From: an uncultured Eubacteriales bacterium
GTDB lineage: Bacteria; Bacillota; Clostridia; Oscillospirales; UBA644
Direction of reading: 5' to 3'
Assembly: GCA_934454405.1 (NCBI GenBank)
Contig: CAKSFN010000003.1
Span: 1-64,000 of the forward strand
Length of the DNA stretch: 64,000 bases
Shown: positions 53,701 through 61,701 of the stretch, piece by piece
Numbering within the stretch: position 1 is the stretch's first letter
Layout: every line of letters begins with the position of its first letter
Translations under genes and position numbers: made by a program
Notes under the pieces: model-generated
The model's database searches: none
What the model was told of the DNA's origin: nothing
The model's input: only the letters and a program-made list of their open reading frames with translations

Positions 53701-55821
53701 CCTTCGACCGTTTATTATAAGGCGCCCGATGAACTGAACCCGACGCCTTCGCCGTACATTCGCCTTTACAATTCGAGAGTGGTTATCGAGATAAACCCCT
53801 CGAACGGCCTTATCAACAAATATTCCGTTGACGGAAAAGATATTTTCGCTCCTGCGGACTCTCAGACGGGCGCTCAGCCCGGCGGCGCGGGAAGCCTTTA
53901 CAGAAGCCCGACGGGCGGCGATTACGTTTCGGGTGCCGCGAAGGATCTTTCGGGTCTGTCGCTGTTTGAGACGGACAGCTCCGAAAAGCTTGTCAACGGT
54001 CCCGTCAGCGTCAGAAAAACGAACGACGGTCATTACAGAATGTCCCTGCTTTACAGACTTCCGTCCGTCAACGGCGGCGACGTTTCGAATATTGCTTCGT
54101 ACAATTCCGAATACGCGGTCGTATACGACTTCTATCCGAACGGCGTTATAAACGTCAGCTCCGCCTACGCGCTTAACTACGGCGCCGCTTCGCCCCTTTC
54201 GATCTCGTCGCTTCTCACCATGTCCCCGTCGCTCACAAACGCCATGTGGTACGGCAGAGGTCCCGGCGAGACCTACGGCGACAAGCTTTACGATTCGACC
54301 GTGGACGTTTTCTCTTCCCCCGTTTCAAAGCTCATGCCCTCTTATCTTTTTGCGAGCGGCGGCGACAGAAGCCAGACCAGATGGCTCGCGATGACCGATG
54401 ATTCCGGCTCGGGCGTTGTCATAACGTCAGATACGGGCAACTTCGCGTTCAATATGTCAAAGCTTTATCCGTCGCAGACCGCGGCTTACGCGTCGGACGC
54501 TTCGGAAAATCCGTTCACGGTGCTCAGCATCATCGGCGTTCAGCGCGGCTGCTCCGTGCCGAGCGTGTCGGATCAGGCGTATCTTTCCACCTCTTCATCC
54601 ATAGATCCGGGCAGCGTTCATTCTTTCTCTTACAGGATAGTTCCCGTTTCAAACGGCGACGCCGCCTCCTACCGCGCCGAAAGCGCAAGAACCCTTTCTT
54701 CCGCGGGCAGGGCGACCGTGACCGCAAAGACGCTTGCGGACGGACAGAACTATTCGCTGCGCGGACTTGCAAGCGGTATGTACGCTTCCGTTTCCGACAA
54801 CGAGCTTGCCGTTATCGGGGGGCTCGGCAGCGCGAATCAGAGATTTATGATAGAGAGAACCGATTCGTCGAGCTTCTATATCAAATGCACCGCGAACAAC
54901 CTTTATATGACGGCGACGGGAATATCGACCAGAAACAAACCTTCCGTCGAGCTCGGCTTCGCGCCGCTTGACGTGTCGAAATACCCGTGGCAGATGTGGT
55001 ATTATTCGGATAACCAGCTCACCTGCGACAGAATGACGAACTATTCTCTTTCCGTTATGCAGCTTGCCGCCTTCTCCGGCGCAAGAGTCGCTCTTTCAAC
55101 CGTTCAGGGCAACAATGCAAGCTATTGGACGATGAATTACGACGTCGGAAGCTCCGAATACGCTACAATCAAAAACAACAATTCGGGACTTTATCTGACT
55201 TACGTGGACGATATAACGTATTCGTCCGCAATCGCGGCGGCGACGGATAAGAGAACCTTCTCGTACGCGCCCGACATCGACTGGGGAATGTTCCAGACCG
55301 AAGAGGATCTTGCCGCGCACGAGGTGAACCGCGCCGAAACCACGGGAAGACTTACCCAGTGCGAACTTCTGCCTGCGGATTCCCAGACTTGGGTATTCGT
55401 TGCCGCGGGCGGAGACGGTCACAGACTTTACAACACTTCAACGGGACTTTATCTCGGCGTCAGAACCGATGAAAACGGCGTTTCCTCGCTTGTTCTTTAC
55501 GACGCGACCAACGCCGACGAGGATCCCGCCTCGCTTGTTTGGAGAATAAATAACGTAAGCGGCGTTTACAGCATTATAAACGCGGATACGGGGCTTGCCC
55601 TTCAAACAACGCTGAAGCGCGTAAGGCTGACGCAGACCGAAATGGACAAGGACTTTATAACGGACCCCGAAAAGGCGTTCAGGAACACTTACGTTCTTTC
55701 ACTTGCGCCGTGGAGCGGAAGTCTTAATCAGAAATGGGATCTCGCGTCCGACAGCGACCGCAGAGTTTCCGTTGAGATAGGCTCCGGCTGGTATGTTGAC
55801 GGTCTGGAAACCAAAAAATAA
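50770..55821 (+). CDS. GH2 (beta-galactosidase-like) lipoprotein with degenerate active site and lectin-like tail
   Basis: A 1683-residue surface lipoprotein (lipobox LFAC, Cys24). Residues ~55-590 follow LacZ: a jelly-roll domain (YLSLNGEWKFKL, VPGNWETQG, CYVYVNGK), an Ig-like domain and a TIM barrel. The acid/base Glu509 is kept in LGNESGQG. The nucleophile position, LacZ CEYAHAMG, reads QNIDSAFL here, with Asn583 in place of Glu, and the LacZ active-site histidines are also lost. A LacZ-like C-terminal domain follows (YGRGPGETYGDKLYDS). Residues ~1315-1683 contain repeats of the NSGLYL / TSTGLYLG / ADTGLALQ kind, typical of ricin-type beta-trefoils. It is probably a carbohydrate-binding protein, with catalysis doubtful. 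GGAGG lies 8 nt before the ATG. Confidence 0.85.
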   Translation: MKQWFKVAVVCALAVCLCASLFACGNGGNGLEENSEWKNNASVVSRNKELAHSPIVSYNSVEDALKADIRTSSRYLSLNGEWKFKLVNKEDDVPFGFQSRNFDTSSWSDIRVPGNWETQGFSTPDYGFNGYTWKTSSLTPPELPKENEIGLYTRQIDIPADWSGKEVFISFAGVESACYVYVNGKMCGYGEDSYTSKDFRITSYLEPGKTNTVAVKVFKYCDASWLEAQDTLKMGGIYRDVYLYASEKTMIKDFSVQSTVDLKKESGFDGSALLYLSADVATYANKEDGWYTEFSLYDANGSAVVEPYRFGADVAFSEKKTGGAYTATVSGRVTVNGVKLWSAEEPNLYTAVYTLKKADGSTAGIVSERIGIRDAAFASDDSGKQIFTVNGAPVSVFGVTYYEFSAVNGKALTREEMTEDIKKMKELNINAVRSPGVPLSAEFISLCNEYGLYVVSDINLESEPWASKNEQSIPGDQGIWQTALLDRLSNVVKRDKNAPSVILWGLGNESGQGSVLTNIKNYLIENDSRLIVYDAYLDLEKENYGNADYVSDGDIITVSGWDMDKLNDVLTNKAITKPVFIQNIDSAFLSSGGGVSEYIKFITSDNTVQGCFLAGWTDKAVYVPKDGKNAVKICRETPYSAENADLYELRYAASWISDDPVEAIGRGVYSLNGLLNADRTFQSDALEMKNAYAPVSVEPVNVKEGEFRISNRFGFTDAGSKFTVSYEVTGGASGTVDISSLKAGETVDVKLDYGAVNASSDVFVKISVKYAQKPSWARDEYDGTLFSAQYDVTGNSAPVKNGSSTDVSGEALTLEMFRAPDIKTVNTDLAKGIIYVTNYCASAFDDLFEMKYTVVETNNYCDKPQAVVYSSGSVRTGLGAYVSDGKVNLPFSVKAVQDGSYEVVISVRTKKAVGDIPAGYELLYNFNEGSLGSKIPFPVDASRTPEPVIDETTGEQKVDERGNRVWVNGDPGLTEYTPSTVYYKAPDELNPTPSPYIRLYNSRVVIEINPSNGLINKYSVDGKDIFAPADSQTGAQPGGAGSLYRSPTGGDYVSGAAKDLSGLSLFETDSSEKLVNGPVSVRKTNDGHYRMSLLYRLPSVNGGDVSNIASYNSEYAVVYDFYPNGVINVSSAYALNYGAASPLSISSLLTMSPSLTNAMWYGRGPGETYGDKLYDSTVDVFSSPVSKLMPSYLFASGGDRSQTRWLAMTDDSGSGVVITSDTGNFAFNMSKLYPSQTAAYASDASENPFTVLSIIGVQRGCSVPSVSDQAYLSTSSSIDPGSVHSFSYRIVPVSNGDAASYRAESARTLSSAGRATVTAKTLADGQNYSLRGLASGMYASVSDNELAVIGGLGSANQRFMIERTDSSSFYIKCTANNLYMTATGISTRNKPSVELGFAPLDVSKYPWQMWYYSDNQLTCDRMTNYSLSVMQLAAFSGARVALSTVQGNNASYWTMNYDVGSSEYATIKNNNSGLYLTYVDDITYSSAIAAATDKRTFSYAPDIDWGMFQTEEDLAAHEVNRAETTGRLTQCELLPADSQTWVFVAAGGDGHRLYNTSTGLYLGVRTDENGVSSLVLYDATNADEDPASLVWRINNVSGVYSIINADTGLALQTTLKRVRLTQTEMDKDFITDPEKAFRNTYVLSLAPWSGSLNQKWDLASDSDRRVSVEIGSGWYVDGLETKK

Positions 55822-55836
55822 GGTTACGCGATAAAA

Positions 55837-55879
55837 AATCGACCTTGCGGTTTTCGTTTCCGCGAGGTCGATTCCTTTT
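55837..55879 (+). terminator. Terminator of the GH2-like gene
   Basis: A 14-bp stem with one wobble (AATCGACCTTGCGG with CCGCGAGGTCGATT), followed by CCTTTTA. Confidence 0.8.
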
Positions 55880-55942
55880 ATTGCCGCCGTCCGCGCCGAA
55901 AAAACGCGGACACCGCTGAAATACATATTTGAGGTGATATTC

Positions 55943-56707
55943 TTGAAAAAAGCGTTGCAGTTATACTCCGTCAGAGACGCTGTCGAGGCGGATTTTGAAG
56001 GAACTCTCGCCGCCGTTGCGAAAATGGGCTACGACGGCGTGGAATTTGCCGGGCTTTACGGCAAAACGCCCGAAGAAGTCAGGACGCTTTGCGAAAAATA
56101 CGGGCTCGTCGCCGTTTCCGCGCACGTCGGCTTCGGCGAAATGCTCGAAAATGAAAACGTCTTTTCCGATTACAAAAAAATCGGCTGCGAATATATCGCC
56201 GTTCCGTATCTTCCGCCCGAAGAGATGGCAACGGAGCAGGCGCGCCGCGAAATAATCGAAAAGGTTCGCGCTCTTTCCGAAAAGGCGAACGGCGCGGGCT
56301 TGAAAATGCTTTATCACAACCACGACCACGAGCTTTTGAAGCTGAACGGAAGGAGCTTTCTGGACGAGCTTTACGCCGCGATACCGACGCCGCCGCTGTC
56401 GCCCGAATTCGACGTCTGCTGGCTTCATTTCGCGGGCGAAGACCCTGCCGCGTATCTCAAACGCCACTCCTCCCGCGTTAAGGTCGTTCACCTGAAGGAC
56501 TGCGTTGTTTTTGACGGCGCCGAAAGACCTTCGTTCCGTCCGCTCGGCAGAGGCGTTGTTGATATTCCCGCCGTTGTCAAGGCCGCGGAGGATCTCGGCG
56601 CGGAATGGTTCGTCGTTGAGCAGGACGACCCGACGGAGGGCGAAAAAACGCTTGACGAGGCACGCGTTTCCGCGGAATTTCTGCGAGCCCTCGAAAACAG
56701 TATTTAG
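55943..56707 (+). CDS. Sugar phosphate isomerase/epimerase (xylose isomerase-like TIM barrel)
   Basis: A 254-residue AP-endonuclease-2/xylose-isomerase-like protein. Metal-binding positions are visible as Glu in GYDGVEFAG, YHNHDHE, SPEFDVCWLHFAG and VVHLKDC, then WFVVEQD. The start is a TTG at 55943 with GAGGTGA five nt upstream; the GTG at 55934 lies inside that site. Members interconvert sugars or inositols; the substrate is not clear. A terminator separates it from the GH2-like gene, yet the common carbohydrate theme is suggestive. Confidence 0.85.
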   Translation: MKKALQLYSVRDAVEADFEGTLAAVAKMGYDGVEFAGLYGKTPEEVRTLCEKYGLVAVSAHVGFGEMLENENVFSDYKKIGCEYIAVPYLPPEEMATEQARREIIEKVRALSEKANGAGLKMLYHNHDHELLKLNGRSFLDELYAAIPTPPLSPEFDVCWLHFAGEDPAAYLKRHSSRVKVVHLKDCVVFDGAERPSFRPLGRGVVDIPAVVKAAEDLGAEWFVVEQDDPTEGEKTLDEARVSAEFLRALENSI

Positions 56708-56741
56708 CAGGACTGACACATCAAACAACGACAAAATGAAT

Positions 56742-56779
56742 CCCCGTCGGCGAATTTTTTCGCCAACGGGGTCTTGTTT
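56742..56779. terminator. Terminator between convergent isomerase and pfkA
   Basis: A 13-position stem with one mismatch (CCCCGTCGGCGAA with TTCGCCAACGGGG) and a 4-nt loop, with moderately T-rich flanks on both strands. Confidence 0.7.
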
Positions 56780-56790
56780 GTTCGGTAATA

Positions 56791-57807
56791 TCAGATATTT
56801 ATCATATTCGCCATCTCGTATTTTTCGAAGTCGAACGGTTTTTCCATTTTAAGCGCTTCGAGAATATCGAGATCGATTATGTCCGTTTCCTTCATAACGA
56901 CAACTCTGTTGCTGATGCCGTTTTTGAGAAGATTTACGCAATAATTGCCCATTTCGGTTGCGATGACTCTGTCCTTTGCGGAGGGAGCGCCGCCGCGCTG
57001 AACGTGACCGAGAATGGCTTCTCTTGATTCAACGCCCGTTTCCTGCTCGACGCGTTTCGCGAATTCCGCAATGTTCGAAATGCCGTTTTCAACGCAGTAG
57101 CCGTAATTCTTGTTCGACGGAACGTCAAAGAACAGACCCTCGGAAACAAGCACGATGAAATGGTTCTTTCCGTATCTCTTGCCCCTCGCTATCCTGTCAA
57201 CGATGTCCCTTTGGAAATCGAACTCGACCTCGGGCACGATTATTGAGGTGGCGCCTGCCGCAACGCCTGCTTCAAGCGTTACCCAGCCCGCGTTTTTGCC
57301 CATTATCTGCACCACGGAGCAGCGGTTGTGAGAGTTGCAGGTGTCTCTGAGCTTGTCGATGAGGTCGATGCAGATGTTGACCGCCGTGTCGAAGCCTATC
57401 GTGTAGTCGCTGCAAACTATGTCGTTGTCTATCGTGCCGGGCATGGCAACACAGGGAATGCCGTGCAGCGTGAGGTCGCGCGCTCCTCTGAACGAGCCGT
57501 CGCCGCCGATAACAACGATGCCCTCGATGCCGAACTCCTTGCAGGTGTGAACCGCTTCGAGAATTTTTTCTTCCTTCTTGAATTCGGGACAGCGCGCGCT
57601 TCTGAGGAACGTGCCGCCTCTGCCGAGAATGTCGCAGACGTCTCTTGCGGTAAGCTCCTGAATATTGCCCTCGATAAGTCCCTTGTAGCCCTCGCGGATG
57701 CCCATAACGGTTATGTTTTCCGCAACGCAGGTTCTGACAACGGCGCGAACAGCCGCATTCATGCCCTGCGCGTCGCCTCCGCTTGTCAATACGCCGATGG
57801 TTTTCAT
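56791..57807 (-). CDS. pfkA: ATP-dependent 6-phosphofructokinase
   Basis: Phosphorylates fructose 6-phosphate, the committing step of glycolysis. Family segments are GVLTSGGDAQGMNAAVR, VIGGDGSFRGA (Gly after GGD marks the ATP-using type), MPGTIDNDI, the catalytic Asp in that loop, and EVMGKNAGW-like QIMGKNAGWV. It is 338 residues, slightly longer than B. stearothermophilus PfkA. It is transcribed alone from its own promoter. Confidence 0.97.
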   Translation of the reverse strand: MKTIGVLTSGGDAQGMNAAVRAVVRTCVAENITVMGIREGYKGLIEGNIQELTARDVCDILGRGGTFLRSARCPEFKKEEKILEAVHTCKEFGIEGIVVIGGDGSFRGARDLTLHGIPCVAMPGTIDNDIVCSDYTIGFDTAVNICIDLIDKLRDTCNSHNRCSVVQIMGKNAGWVTLEAGVAAGATSIIVPEVEFDFQRDIVDRIARGKRYGKNHFIVLVSEGLFFDVPSNKNYGYCVENGISNIAEFAKRVEQETGVESREAILGHVQRGGAPSAKDRVIATEMGNYCVNLLKNGISNRVVVMKETDIIDLDILEALKMEKPFDFEKYEMANMINI

Positions 57808-57851
57808 TATTTTTTCATCCTTTCAGATATCCCGAAATTAATCTACCGCAT

Positions 57852-57880
57852 ATTATACACCAAAGTAATTAAAAAATCAA
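57852..57880 (-). promoter_or_regulatory. Promoter of pfkA
   Basis: Minus-strand TTGATT (57875-57880), 17 bp, TATAAT (57852-57857), about 45 nt upstream of the coding start. Confidence 0.8.
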
Positions 57881-58013
57881 TACGGTTCATAAAAAACTCA
57901 AACTTTGCCGAACCCGGAACTTTTCCGCCCCTTTGCGCCGGCGCGGGGACGGGGAGGGGTGCGAAAAGGCGGTGTATCCGCACAAATTTAATATATCTTT
58001 GCGTAAATTTACA

Positions 58014-58042
58014 TTGACCTTTCTTCGGAAAAGTGATAAACT
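58014..58042 (+). promoter_or_regulatory. Promoter of the DUF5685 operon
   Basis: TTGACC (58014-58019), 17 bp, TAAACT (58037-58042) with a TGA extension before the -10 box. Confidence 0.65.
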
Positions 58043-58088
58043 GTTGAATTGCAAAAGAAGAAGTCTTTTGTAAAGGAGGCGAAGTTCT

Positions 58089-58901
58089 GTGTTCGGCTAT
58101 ATAGTCGCCGATATCGGCAATCTGTCGGAAGAGGATAAAAAATGCTATAACGCGTATTATTGCGGTCTTTGCCACGCGCTGAAAAAAACGAACGGCAATC
58201 TCGGCAGACTTACGCTGACCTACGACTTCACTTTTATCGCGCTGCTTTTGTGCGAGCTTTACGGCGAGGGCGAGCTTTGCAGCGGCAGGTGCGCACCGCA
58301 TCCGCGCAAAAAACACGACTACGTAAAAAGCGAGATCCTCGATTACGTCGCCGATATGAATGTTCTGCTTTCTTACGTCAATCTTATCGACGACTGGGAG
58401 GACGACGGCAACATTTTCGCATTGTTCGCCGGCGCCTTTTTCAAGCGGAAAATGAAGGGGATAAGCAGCCGCTTTCCGAAGCAGGAGGCAATTGTTTTCG
58501 AGTGCCTGTCGGCTCTTTCCGAGGCGGAACGGCGCGGCGAAACGAATCCCGATATCCCCGCCGACGCGTTCGGAAGGCTTCTCGGCTCTCTTCTCGGCTA
58601 CCGCCGCGACAAGTATGAAAAAGTCCTTTTCGATTTCGGCTTTGCGCTGGGCAAGTATATTTATTTGCAGGACGCCTGTCTGGATTTTCGGAAAGATTTG
58701 AAAAAAGAACGCTACAATCCGCTGACGGAAGCGCGTGAATCGGATTTTGAGGATATACTGAACATGCTTGCCGCCGATTGTGCCGCCGCGTTTGAAAAAA
58801 TCGAGCGCGTTAAGGATAATTCGCTTTTGAGAAACATAATATATTCGGGAATACGTTTGCGCTACAACGAGGAAAAGAAAAGGGGGAGCAAGAAAAAATG
58901 A
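58089..58901 (+). CDS. DUF5685 family protein
   Basis: A 270-residue cytoplasmic helical protein. The opening MFGYIVADIGNLSEEDKKCYNAYYCGLCHALKK and the LTYDFTFIALLLCEL segment are the DUF5685 hallmarks; it has several conserved cysteines (YCGLC, SGRCAPHP) and acidic pairs (NLIDDWEDDGN, QDACLDFRKDL), reminiscent of a metal-binding helical bundle. The start is GTG with AAAGGAGG upstream. It overlaps the zinc-ribbon membrane gene by 4 nt. Function is unknown. Confidence 0.85.
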   Translation: MFGYIVADIGNLSEEDKKCYNAYYCGLCHALKKTNGNLGRLTLTYDFTFIALLLCELYGEGELCSGRCAPHPRKKHDYVKSEILDYVADMNVLLSYVNLIDDWEDDGNIFALFAGAFFKRKMKGISSRFPKQEAIVFECLSALSEAERRGETNPDIPADAFGRLLGSLLGYRRDKYEKVLFDFGFALGKYIYLQDACLDFRKDLKKERYNPLTEARESDFEDILNMLAADCAAAFEKIERVKDNSLLRNIIYSGIRLRYNEEKKRGSKKK

Positions 58902-59380
58902 ACAGATTTCGCGCGTGGCTCGTCCGCTTTATGCGGGGCAGATACGGTATGGATCCTCTCGGAAAGTTTACGATGATAACATATCTTGCGCTTGCTCTCG
59001 TTCAGCTGTTCCTCATCGGCGCGCCGTTTATGCGCGGCGTCGGCGGGTGGATATGGAACGCCGTTCTTCTGCTGCTTTTTGCGTGGGCGGTCTTTCGTAT
59101 GCTTTCACGCAATATCGTTGCGAGAAGCCGTGAAAACCGCCGTTTTCTTGCAATTAAAAACGGCGTGAAAAAGTTTTTCTGGCTCCGAAAGCGGATGTGG
59201 AAGGACAGAAAAACGCACGTTTATAAAAAATGCCCGCATTGTAAAAGCGTTCTGCGGCTTCCGCGCCGAAAGGGCGAGCACGGCGTGACCTGCCCTAAGT
59301 GCAAAAAGGATTTCAGGGTAAGAATATTACGAGGAGCGTCGGGCGAGCCGAAAAATCGCGTATGCGGGCGGCTTTTTTGA
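58898..59380 (+). CDS. Membrane protein with C-terminal zinc ribbon
   Basis: A 160-residue protein with two hydrophobic segments at about 26-45 and 50-67, a basic linker, and a zinc ribbon at ~110-142 (KKCPHCKSVLRLP then GVTCPKCKKDFRV), with two CxxC pairs 22 residues apart. The start overlaps the DUF5685 gene (ATGA). Function is unknown; the ribbon may bind nucleic acid or protein. Confidence 0.8.
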   Translation: MNRFRAWLVRFMRGRYGMDPLGKFTMITYLALALVQLFLIGAPFMRGVGGWIWNAVLLLLFAWAVFRMLSRNIVARSRENRRFLAIKNGVKKFFWLRKRMWKDRKTHVYKKCPHCKSVLRLPRRKGEHGVTCPKCKKDFRVRILRGASGEPKNRVCGRLF

Positions 59381-59423
59381 ATGAAAACTGTATAAAATTT
59401 TCAAACTTTTTTTCTTTTTTCTC

Positions 59424-59452
59424 TTGACAAATTCAGTTACGCGTAGTATAAT
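59424..59452 (+). promoter_or_regulatory. Consensus promoter of the LCP gene
   Basis: TTGACA (59424-59429), exactly 17 bp, TATAAT (59447-59452), about 78 nt before the coding start. Confidence 0.9.
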
Positions 59453-59530
59453 GTAAGCGGTAGATGGGACGAATTGTCGCTTTCTGCTTTTTCCGTTGTA
59501 TGCAAATGCCTTGAAAAGGAACGGTCGGTT

Positions 59531-60532
59531 ATGAAAAAAACGCTTGTTCTGAAGGCCGTTTCGGTTTTCCTGATCATTGTTCTCGTTTTTGTCGCCGGCT
59601 TTGCCGTGTACAGGCTTTGTAACGAAAAAGCTTTGCGCGGCGACGCGTCGCGCGGACAGACCGACGGCGAAGGCTATAAAAGCGTTGAGTATTCGGGCAA
59701 AACTTACGATTATAACGACGGCGTTTACAACCTTCTTGTTCTGGGCATAGACCATCAGGGAGAGTATTCCGATGACGGAGTGTTCCTTTCGGGCGGTCAG
59801 GCGGACGCGGTTTTTATCCTTTCCATCAACAATTCAAAGCGAACCATTTCCACCATTCAGATAAACAGGGACACGATGACCGAGGTTCGCAAGCTGGGCA
59901 TTTTCGGTGACGTTGTGGCGACGCTGAACGCTCAGATAGCAACGGCTTACGCCTACGGAAGCGGCGGCGCGAGCAGCTGTGAGAATATGATTCATTCCGT
60001 TTCGGGGCTGCTGTTCGGCGTTCCGATAGACGGCTATCTTGCGATGAATATGGACGGGATCGTTCCCTTTGTCAACGCCGTGGGCGGCGTAACCGTCACT
60101 TTGCAGGACGATTTTACGAAATTCGACCCCGAGATGGAAAAGGGAAAAACCCTTTTGCTCGACGGCGCGAAGGCGTATGTGTATCTGCGCGGACGCGGCG
60201 ACGTGGGCGACGAGCTCAACACCTCCCGTATGGAAAGACACCGCGTGTTCTATTCCGAGCTTTTCAAGCAGGTGGATCGTCTTCTCGGCTCCGACGTTTC
60301 TAAGATAAAAGCCGTGTACGACGCGATTTATCCTTATTCTTATTTTTCGGTCAGCCTGTCAAAGCTTATGTCCCTTTATTCCGACTCTTCGGAATTTCGA
60401 CGGAATCCGACCGTCACCCCTGCCGGTGTTATCGACGAAAGCGGCGAATATACCGAGTTTTACGCGGACGAAACCGCGCTTCGCCGTCTTGTTCTTGACA
60501 TTTGGTACACCGGGCGCGACAAAACACGTTAA
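59531..60532 (+). CDS. LytR-CpsA-Psr (LCP) family protein
   Basis: LCP enzymes attach teichoic acids, capsule or other glycopolymers to peptidoglycan outside the membrane. One N-terminal membrane helix lies at residues ~8-27. The LCP core has LLVLGIDHQG, ADAVFILSINNSKRTISTIQINRDT (catalytic Arg and Asp), INSIGGV-like FVNAVGGVTVTL and the terminal YLRGRGDVGDELNTSRMERH. It is 333 residues. The start at 59531 is chosen for AAAAGGAA upstream; an earlier ATG at 59474 is close to the transcription start and lacks a site. Confidence 0.92.
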   Translation: MKKTLVLKAVSVFLIIVLVFVAGFAVYRLCNEKALRGDASRGQTDGEGYKSVEYSGKTYDYNDGVYNLLVLGIDHQGEYSDDGVFLSGGQADAVFILSINNSKRTISTIQINRDTMTEVRKLGIFGDVVATLNAQIATAYAYGSGGASSCENMIHSVSGLLFGVPIDGYLAMNMDGIVPFVNAVGGVTVTLQDDFTKFDPEMEKGKTLLLDGAKAYVYLRGRGDVGDELNTSRMERHRVFYSELFKQVDRLLGSDVSKIKAVYDAIYPYSYFSVSLSKLMSLYSDSSEFRRNPTVTPAGVIDESGEYTEFYADETALRRLVLDIWYTGRDKTR

Positions 60533-60578
60533 TCACAAAAAAAATAAATAATATATCAGTATTAAAGGAGTCTTATTT

Positions 60579-61241
60579 ATGAGTAAAAAAGTTTTGAGAA
60601 GCTTCGCTCTCATCATGTTGATCGTTCTTGCGTTCTCTGTTTCTTCCGCAGCCGTCGGCTTCAAGAAGAGCATTGATATCAAGCACGGTCCCGATTACGT
60701 AACTCCGGACGGATTCCAGTACGAAATCATCGTAACTCCGATCGGAGATGTTGAGAATCAGAAGGACGAAAGAGTTCAGGCAGGTCTTGAACATCTTAAA
60801 AAAGCTTACGGTGAGCTCAAAGATAAAAATATCGGCGATCTCGTTGACAAAGCAGCGCTTGAAAAAGCAGCCGGCATTGACCCCGCGAAACTCGCTGTTT
60901 CCGATTTGTTCGACCTCTGGACCAACTCTCCCGACGCCGTTTCTCTGAAGTTCAACGCAATCGCTCCGAACGGTGAAAAGGTTGCGGCTCTTTACAGAGA
61001 CTACAACGGCGCGTGGAAGATCCTTGACGTAAAAGCAAACGCCGACGGATCCATTGACATTGAAGGTCTTGTTCCCGGAACCATCGCGTTCCTTGTTGAG
61101 GAAAAGACCACGCCCCCGGTTCCCGGCACGGGCGACAATTCCAACAAATGGATCTGGTTTGTCGTTATCGGCGTAGCGGTTGTCGGCATCGCTGTTCTTG
61201 CGGTTTGCCTTGCACGCTCCAAGAAACAGGAAAACAACTGA
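60579..61241 (+). CDS. Secreted protein with VPGTG-type C-terminal anchor
   Basis: A 220-residue protein with a signal peptide (residues 1-25, ending SSAAVG), an extracellular domain of ~155 residues with no recognised family, a Pro/Thr linker and the C-terminal series VPGTG, a membrane helix and RSKKQENN. This is the order of a sortase signal (LPxTG with Val for Leu), or else a simple membrane anchor. AAAGGAG precedes the ATG. It follows the LCP gene by 46 nt, so both may be transcribed together, and a strong terminator follows. No sortase gene is in the window. Confidence 0.8.
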   Translation: MSKKVLRSFALIMLIVLAFSVSSAAVGFKKSIDIKHGPDYVTPDGFQYEIIVTPIGDVENQKDERVQAGLEHLKKAYGELKDKNIGDLVDKAALEKAAGIDPAKLAVSDLFDLWTNSPDAVSLKFNAIAPNGEKVAALYRDYNGAWKILDVKANADGSIDIEGLVPGTIAFLVEEKTTPPVPGTGDNSNKWIWFVVIGVAVVGIAVLAVCLARSKKQENN

Positions 61242-61269
61242 TTGCGAAAGCACTGACAAATGAAATCGC

Positions 61270-61306
61270 AGATCGGAACGGTCAGCCGTTCCGATCTCTT
61301 TTTTTT
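61270..61306 (+). terminator. Strong terminator after the VPGTG protein gene
   Basis: A perfect 12-bp stem (AGATCGGAACGG / CCGTTCCGATCT) with a TCAG loop, then C and eight T. Confidence 0.92.
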
Positions 61307-61701
61307 GACCGCGCCGCCGTGAAAAAAGCCGTAAAAAGCCCGCGCAGCAGAAAAGGCTGAAAAATATAAAAAGGCGAAAGCCTTAAAGATAAACAAAAAA
61401 GACTTAAAACGGCAATTCTCACGCATTTTTCATAAAAACGGGAGAATATGCCTTTCTGCCGCGGCGAACTCTGCTCTCGCCGCGCCTTTTACTTCACCCG
61501 TTCCGAACTTTTTCCTTCTTTATTTCTTTTTTAACCTCTTCGATGCTGAAAAAGCGGTTTTTAACCGTCCCGGAAAGAAAAAAACGGCTTTGAGAACGAA
61601 AATCCCGCGGCGGAGGGAACTTTTTGTTTTTTTATTCGTCTAAAATGATAAAGAAAGAAAAAAAATCCCATTTTGCAGATATTTTTCGGGAGGGCATAGT
61701 C
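61307..61701. other. Intergenic region before the glycosyltransferase gene
   Basis: No convincing gene is seen. It contains an 8-bp inverted repeat at 61460-61467 and 61477-61484 (CGCGGCGA / TCGCCGCG) followed by CCTTTT, possibly a relic terminator, and A-rich tracts. No clear promoter for the glycosyltransferase is found. Confidence 0.5.

Noticed and set aside
61460..61490. 8-bp inverted repeat with T residues before the glycosyltransferase gene, as a terminator
   Set aside because: The stem is short with a 9-nt loop, and a strong terminator already lies at 61270-61306; noted only as a possible relic.
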